From Amycolatopsis dendrobii (GTDB taxonomy: Bacteria; Actinomycetota; Actinomycetes; Mycobacteriales; Pseudonocardiaceae), in contig NZ_JACGZW010000009.1 of assembly GCF_014145675.1 (NCBI RefSeq), positions 1-64,000 of the forward strand: a stretch of 64,000 bases of DNA. Direction: 5' to 3'. Shown here piece by piece: positions 58,981 to 64,000 of this stretch (positions are counted from its first letter, which is position 1; each line of letters opens with the position of its first letter). The position numbers were made by a program, and so were the translations under genes. The notes below the pieces were generated by a model. The model saw only the letters and a program-made list of their open reading frames with translations. It had not been told where the DNA came from and did no database searches.

Positions 58981-59274
58981 CGGTCGTCCTTTCACCCGGG
59001 GGCCGAGCCCCCGGCCCCCCGCGGTGCCTTCGGTTGCGGGTGGCGGGGTGGCCGAGTGGGTGTGGGCCAGGGCACATTTCGCGGAGCGGTGTTGGAGTGG
59101 CTGTTTGATCACGGACCGCTACCGCATTGGGGCCTGGGGAGGGTTGGCCGGTCGGCGAGATTCGCGGGGCGCTCCGGTCCATGGAGGGGCAGCGGCGTTG
59201 CCTGCTGCTTTCCGGGGTCGGTCTGATCGGGTCGCGTTCCTATTTCGCGCCTGGGCACTCAGGTACCGCAAGGA
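58981..59274. other. non-coding stretch downstream of tRNA-Leu
   Basis: About 290 bp with no credible gene, tRNA-end duplication or integrase remnant that I can see. Short open frames here have no family resemblance. A good ribosome-binding site (AAGGAG) ends it at about 59274. Confidence 0.5.
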
Positions 59275-59895
59275 GTGAACCGTGCTGGGAGTTCAGTGGG
59301 AGGACTGCTATTCCCGGTAGTCGCGGCGCTCGTCAACTCCCTCAACTTGATCATGGTCTTTTCGCTTTTTCCGCTCGCCTCGCAGGCTGAGTCGGTACGG
59401 TTCCAGGGCGGCATAACCGAATCGGACGGGTGGCTGATGGGCCAGGATTTGGGAGCCCGGATCGAGCGGTGCTTCGAGAGCGACTGGCGGGAGCCTGTCC
59501 AAGTCGTGGTGCTCGGTCGGGTCAAGGCGGGGCGTGATCGGCGGAAGCGGGCTGATCGGTCGCTGGGGTGTGTCGCGGAGGCTGTCCTCGAGATCCTCGC
59601 CAATATCGCCTGGCCGTTCATGGTGCTTTGGGAGTTCGTGACAGTTCCGAAGCGCCGCCGGAAACCGGTGGCGGTGCCCAGTGGGCCGGCGCGCGGGCAG
59701 GCGTTCGAGGCGGCCTCGATGTTGAAGGGGCGAAGCGGCGAGATAGCCGTGGTGCGTGGGGCGGCGCGGGTCGCGTTGGTCGAGATGGGGGACGCCGCAC
59801 CGGTGGTGGTGTGGCAGGGGACTGCGCAGTGGAGTCCTTCGCCTGCCTGTTTGTACTGGGAAGACGGCTCGATGTTGATGCTCGCACCGCGGTGA
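59275..59895 (+). CDS. hypothetical membrane-associated protein, uncertain start
   Basis: Up to 206 aa; an internal ATG at 59353 would give 180. A hydrophobic N-terminus (LLFPVVAALVNSLNLIMVFSLFPLA) is followed by a soluble middle part, a further hydrophobic stretch (LEILANIAWPFMVLWEFV, about 105-122) and a C-terminal domain with ARVALVEMGDAAPVVVWQG. I recognise no family. The AAGGAG before it is better placed for a GTG in another frame (59282), which stops after 12 codons, so the 5' end may carry a frameshift. Codon use is less biased than in the backbone. Confidence 0.55.
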   Translation: MNRAGSSVGGLLFPVVAALVNSLNLIMVFSLFPLASQAESVRFQGGITESDGWLMGQDLGARIERCFESDWREPVQVVVLGRVKAGRDRRKRADRSLGCVAEAVLEILANIAWPFMVLWEFVTVPKRRRKPVAVPSGPARGQAFEAASMLKGRSGEIAVVRGAARVALVEMGDAAPVVVWQGTAQWSPSPACLYWEDGSMLMLAPR

Positions 59896-59958
59896 TTTTC
59901 AGCGGTTCGATTTTACGTTTCCGGTAGCCTGAGCCGGGACCAGCTGGGCGGGGGAACA

Positions 59959-61971
59959 GTGAGCGACGGCAACTACTTCGACGGCCAGGCGGACAAGGTC
60001 TTCCAGGCGCGCGACGTCTACGGCGACGTGCATTTCCACGGGCCGCAGCAGCCCGCCGCGCCGGTGTTGCAGGTTCAGGCGCCGCCGAAGCATTACCGGA
60101 ACAACAAGCCGCAGCTTGATTTGCTGACCGAGATTCATGACGAAGCGCTGGACCGGGTCCCGATCGCGATCGTGCGGGGTGCGCCGGGCAGCGGGCGGAC
60201 CACGTTGTGCGAAACCTGGCTGCACCAGCATCAGGACCGGTTCGACCGGTTCTACGAGGTGCGGGTGGGCCATCGGGTGGGCGCGGACGTGCTCGCCGAA
60301 CTGCTGTCCAAGCTGGGATACGGGCTGGACGAGATGCCGGCGAGTCTCGAAGCGCGCGCGGCGATGTGGCAGTCGCGGACCGCTGGGTTCAAGGTCGCGC
60401 TGCTGGTCGACGACGCGTTGAGCGCGGCTGAGGTCAAGGCGCTGCTGCCGACGCGTCCCGGGTCGTACGTGCTCGCGGTCGGATCGGACCTGGAAGCGTT
60501 GCGGGCCCGGTATTCCGCTCGGGACGTCGAGCTGGAGCCGTTGAGCGACGACGCGGCGCTGGGCGTGCTGACCGCGCTGGTGGGCGAGGAAAAGCTCGCC
60601 GCGGAGCCGGAACAGCGGAAGGAACTGCTGCGGATCTGCGCTGGTTCTGCCGCGGAGCTCAACGTCGCGGGCATGCTCCTCGCGCGGCCGGACGCGACGG
60701 TGCGGCGGCTGCTCGCGCGGATCCGGGCGAAGGGCACGCTGGCCAGCGCGGTGTTCGACGTCGCTTACGACCTGATGGGTGAGCACGAACAAGCCGGGTA
60801 CCGGTTCTTCGGCGCGCATCCGGGCAGCGGCGACGTCCGGCTGGAAACTGTCGCGGCGGTACTCGGTCTCGAAGAGTTCGAGGCTGAGGACGCGTTGCAG
60901 AAACTGGTTTCGGCCAAACTGCTCGAGGTCATCAAGGGCCGGTACCGGATGTCCGAGCTGGCTCGCTTGCACGCCGCCGGGCTGGCTGGCGACCTCGAGG
61001 AGATCGTGGTCGGGTACTACGCCCGGCAAGGGCTCGAGATCGCGGAACGGGCGCTGCGCACTCGCTGGCCGGAGAAGATCTGGGAGGGCTTCGTGCCGGC
61101 GTCATTGCCCGAGGCCGACGCCTGGGAGTGGTTGTTCGCCGAGCAGGCGAATTTGCTTGCCGCGGCGGAGGCCGCGTTGCAGACCGGGGCGCACGAGGAC
61201 GTCATCCGGCTGGCCAGGGCGTTGTGGCCGGTCTACAAGGACGGTGCCTATCCCGTTGAGCTGGCGGCGGTGAGCCAGGACGCGGTCCAGGCCGCGCAGG
61301 CTGCTGGGATGCCGCTTGCCGAAGGGCTGGTTCGTACTCAGCTTGGGTTCGCTCGGATGCAGCGGCGGGATTGGGCGGCGGCGAGGGAGCAGTACGCCGC
61401 TGCGGCCGAGCTGGCTACGACTCCGGAGGAACACGCGTCCGCGCTGGAAGCACGCGGGCTCGCGTTCTTCGAACCTGGGTTGATCGCGCGGCAGCAGGGG
61501 CGGCCGGACGAGGCGGTTTCGTTGCTGGGCCAGGCGGAAGTCTGTTTCCGGGAAAGTCTCGCGTTGGCCGAGGCACTCCCCGATGGCCGTCGGCTCGCGT
61601 TGATCCGGATGCATCTGGCCAAGGTCGTGCCGCCGGAGGAAGCGGCCCTCCTGCTGGCACAAGCGGAGCAGAGCCTGAAGAACGAACCGGGCAACCTGGT
61701 GAAGATCAGGTTGTGGCAAGGGCGGAAGCTGATCGAGGCTGGTTCGTACGAAGAAGGCGCGGCTGTGCTGGCCGAACTTGATTCGGCGGCAGAACAGCTA
61801 CGCCTGCACCGCGAACGCATTGCCGCGTTCCGGTCGCGTGCGGAGGCGGCGTTGGCCCGGGGCTTCCGCGATCAGGCGAAGGCGCACGTGGAGGACGCGG
61901 TGAGCGTCGCACAGCTGCACGGTTTTACGGCTGAGGCGACCGATCTGCTGATCTGGCTTGGCCGGCTCTGA
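59959..61971 (+). CDS. STAND/NLR-type ATPase with N-terminal amyloid-like motif and C-terminal helical repeats
   Basis: 670 aa. Residues 13-26 (KVFQARDVYGDVHF) form a short motif typical of bacterial amyloid-signalling sequences. An NB-ARC-like NTPase follows: P-loop GAPGSGRTT (74-82, with Arg80 in place of the usual Lys) and Walker B VALLVDDA (146-153). A winged-helix-like segment spans about 255-330, and residues about 390-670 are TPR-like helical repeats. Such proteins sense a ligand with the repeats, oligomerise and seed an effector through the N-terminal motif. A matching motif ends the small protein at 63661. GTG at 59959 has GGCGGGGGAA upstream. Confidence 0.8.
   Translation: MSDGNYFDGQADKVFQARDVYGDVHFHGPQQPAAPVLQVQAPPKHYRNNKPQLDLLTEIHDEALDRVPIAIVRGAPGSGRTTLCETWLHQHQDRFDRFYEVRVGHRVGADVLAELLSKLGYGLDEMPASLEARAAMWQSRTAGFKVALLVDDALSAAEVKALLPTRPGSYVLAVGSDLEALRARYSARDVELEPLSDDAALGVLTALVGEEKLAAEPEQRKELLRICAGSAAELNVAGMLLARPDATVRRLLARIRAKGTLASAVFDVAYDLMGEHEQAGYRFFGAHPGSGDVRLETVAAVLGLEEFEAEDALQKLVSAKLLEVIKGRYRMSELARLHAAGLAGDLEEIVVGYYARQGLEIAERALRTRWPEKIWEGFVPASLPEADAWEWLFAEQANLLAAAEAALQTGAHEDVIRLARALWPVYKDGAYPVELAAVSQDAVQAAQAAGMPLAEGLVRTQLGFARMQRRDWAAAREQYAAAAELATTPEEHASALEARGLAFFEPGLIARQQGRPDEAVSLLGQAEVCFRESLALAEALPDGRRLALIRMHLAKVVPPEEAALLLAQAEQSLKNEPGNLVKIRLWQGRKLIEAGSYEEGAAVLAELDSAAEQLRLHRERIAAFRSRAEAALARGFRDQAKAHVEDAVSVAQLHGFTAEATDLLIWLGRL
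59995..60036 (+). other. coding segment of the BASS/RHIM-like motif in the NLR protein
   Basis: Encodes K-V-F-Q-A-R-D-V-Y-G-D-V-H-F (residues 13-26). Identical to the C-terminal motif of the 63661-63996 product at K, V, Q, R, D, V and G, with conservative changes at most other sites. Confidence 0.75.
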
Positions 61972-63612
<1,641 letters not shown>

Positions 63613-63660
63613 GGAGAGCGATCCTACCGATCGCGCTCCGTGCCGGTCGCCGGAAAAGGC

Positions 63661-63996
63661 TCAGAGGCTGATATTGCCTTGTACGTCACGCAACTGAACG
63701 ACCTTGGCCCCTTCGGCGACGGTGCCCACGTGGTTCGTCACCCCGCCGCTGCGGGCTTCCTGGTGCACCTCGAATTCGGTGCGCAGGGCCGCGCCGAACT
63801 CCGGGTCCTGACGGCTGGCCTCGTCGAGGCGTTCGGCCAATGCGGTGACGGTGGCCGGGTTGTCGGGGGTGGCCGCCTCCAGTTCCGCGGTTGCCTTGCT
63901 GTTGCCGGAGAACTTGCGCTTGACCAGGTCATACAGCCCGGTCGCGGCCTTCGTGGCCAGCGCGGTGGCGACAGCGGTCAAGATCGGCTCGGGCAT
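63661..63996 (-). CDS. Bell-domain-like effector with C-terminal amyloid (BASS/RHIM-like) motif
   Basis: 111 aa. Residues 1-80 are helical, beginning PEPILTAVATALATKAATG, an amphipathic/hydrophobic first helix as in Bell (HeLo-like) membrane-targeting cell-death domains, followed by an acidic helical bundle. After a linker (82-97) the protein ends exactly in KVVQLRDVQGNISL (98-111), the counterpart of the NLR N-terminal motif. The inferred role is amyloid-triggered membrane disruption of the host cell. ATG at 63996 lies 4 bases from the window edge; the Bell-like start suggests the gene is complete. Confidence 0.65.
   Translation of the reverse strand: MPEPILTAVATALATKAATGLYDLVKRKFSGNSKATAELEAATPDNPATVTALAERLDEASRQDPEFGAALRTEFEVHQEARSGGVTNHVGTVAEGAKVVQLRDVQGNISL
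63664..63705 (-). other. coding segment of the BASS/RHIM-like motif in the small effector
   Basis: Encodes K-V-V-Q-L-R-D-V-Q-G-N-I-S-L, the last 14 residues (98-111), directly before the stop codon. Confidence 0.75.
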
Positions 63997-64000
63997 GCGA

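Noticed and set aside
58934-59274. Integration (att) site of a mobile island at tRNA-Leu
   Set aside because: No direct repeat of the tRNA 3' end, integrase or excisionase is visible within the window.

Overview
The window is high-GC actinobacterial chromosome carrying the replication origin. Gene order, codon use and gene content fit the Pseudonocardiaceae, most likely Amycolatopsis or a close relative; the genus is inferred from synteny and protein style, not from a database search. It covers the classic origin block (jag-yidC-yidD-rnpA-rpmH / dnaA-oriC-dnaN-gnd-recF-dciA-gyrB-gyrA) and runs on through tRNA-Ile, tRNA-Ala, ppiA, crgA, trpG/pabA and the cell-envelope kinase operon fhaA-fhaB-pstP-rodA-pbpA-pknA-pknB up to tRNA-Leu. 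The same backbone is known from Mycobacterium (Rv0001 to Rv0020c).

Layout. 1-362: a pentanucleotide repeat next to the possible start of the next leftward gene, then the terminator of the jag operon. 363-3014: leftward ribosome, RNase P and membrane-insertase genes. 3015-3615: divergent rpmH/dnaA control region with DnaA boxes. 3616-15715: rightward replication genes with a DnaA-box-rich oriC at about 5460-5990. 15766-18512: tRNA-Ile, two accessory genes, a parS centromere site, a DLW-39 small protein and tRNA-Ala. 18.7-38.0 kb: a 19-kb accessory block of regulators, small-molecule enzymes, a HelD-type RNA polymerase motor, a UvrA-like ABC protein, an amidase and lipoproteins, inserted between tRNA-Ala and ppiA. 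38.2-42.3 kb: ppiA, rhomboid, PH-domain protein, crgA and class E sortase backbone. 42.2-46.7 kb: accessory oxidoreductases, a TetR regulator and a ferredoxin-NADP reductase under an IdeR/DtxR-like box. 46.8-49.3 kb: trpG/pabA, an ABC exporter pair and an orphan EACC1-like gene. 49.4-58.7 kb: the Ser/Thr kinase, phosphatase and peptidoglycan-elongation operon. After tRNA-Leu, 59-64 kb is again accessory.

The most interesting part is the right end. A STAND/NLR-type ATPase with C-terminal TPR-like repeats (59959-61971) begins with a short motif, K-V-F-Q-A-R-D-V-Y-G-D-V-H-F, that recurs in related form at the extreme C-terminus of a small helical protein (63661-63996: K-V-V-Q-L-R-D-V-Q-G-N-I-S-L). 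This is the architecture expected for a bacterial amyloid-signalling (BASS/RHIM-like) NLR and its Bell-domain cell-death effector. Between them lies a GT-B glycerophosphotransferase-like gene carrying a 7-bp tandem repeat of about 12 copies inside its reading frame, a candidate phase-variation switch. An orphan EACC1-like conflict-system component lies about 10 kb to the left.

How the genes work together: DnaA, DnaN, RecF, DciA, gyrase and oriC/parS initiate and organise replication; RnpA, RpmH, YidC, YidD and Jag serve translation and membrane insertion; PknA/B, PstP, FhaA/B, PbpA, RodA and CrgA control elongation and division. The interspersed blocks add regulated detoxification, antibiotic-tolerance and probably immunity functions.
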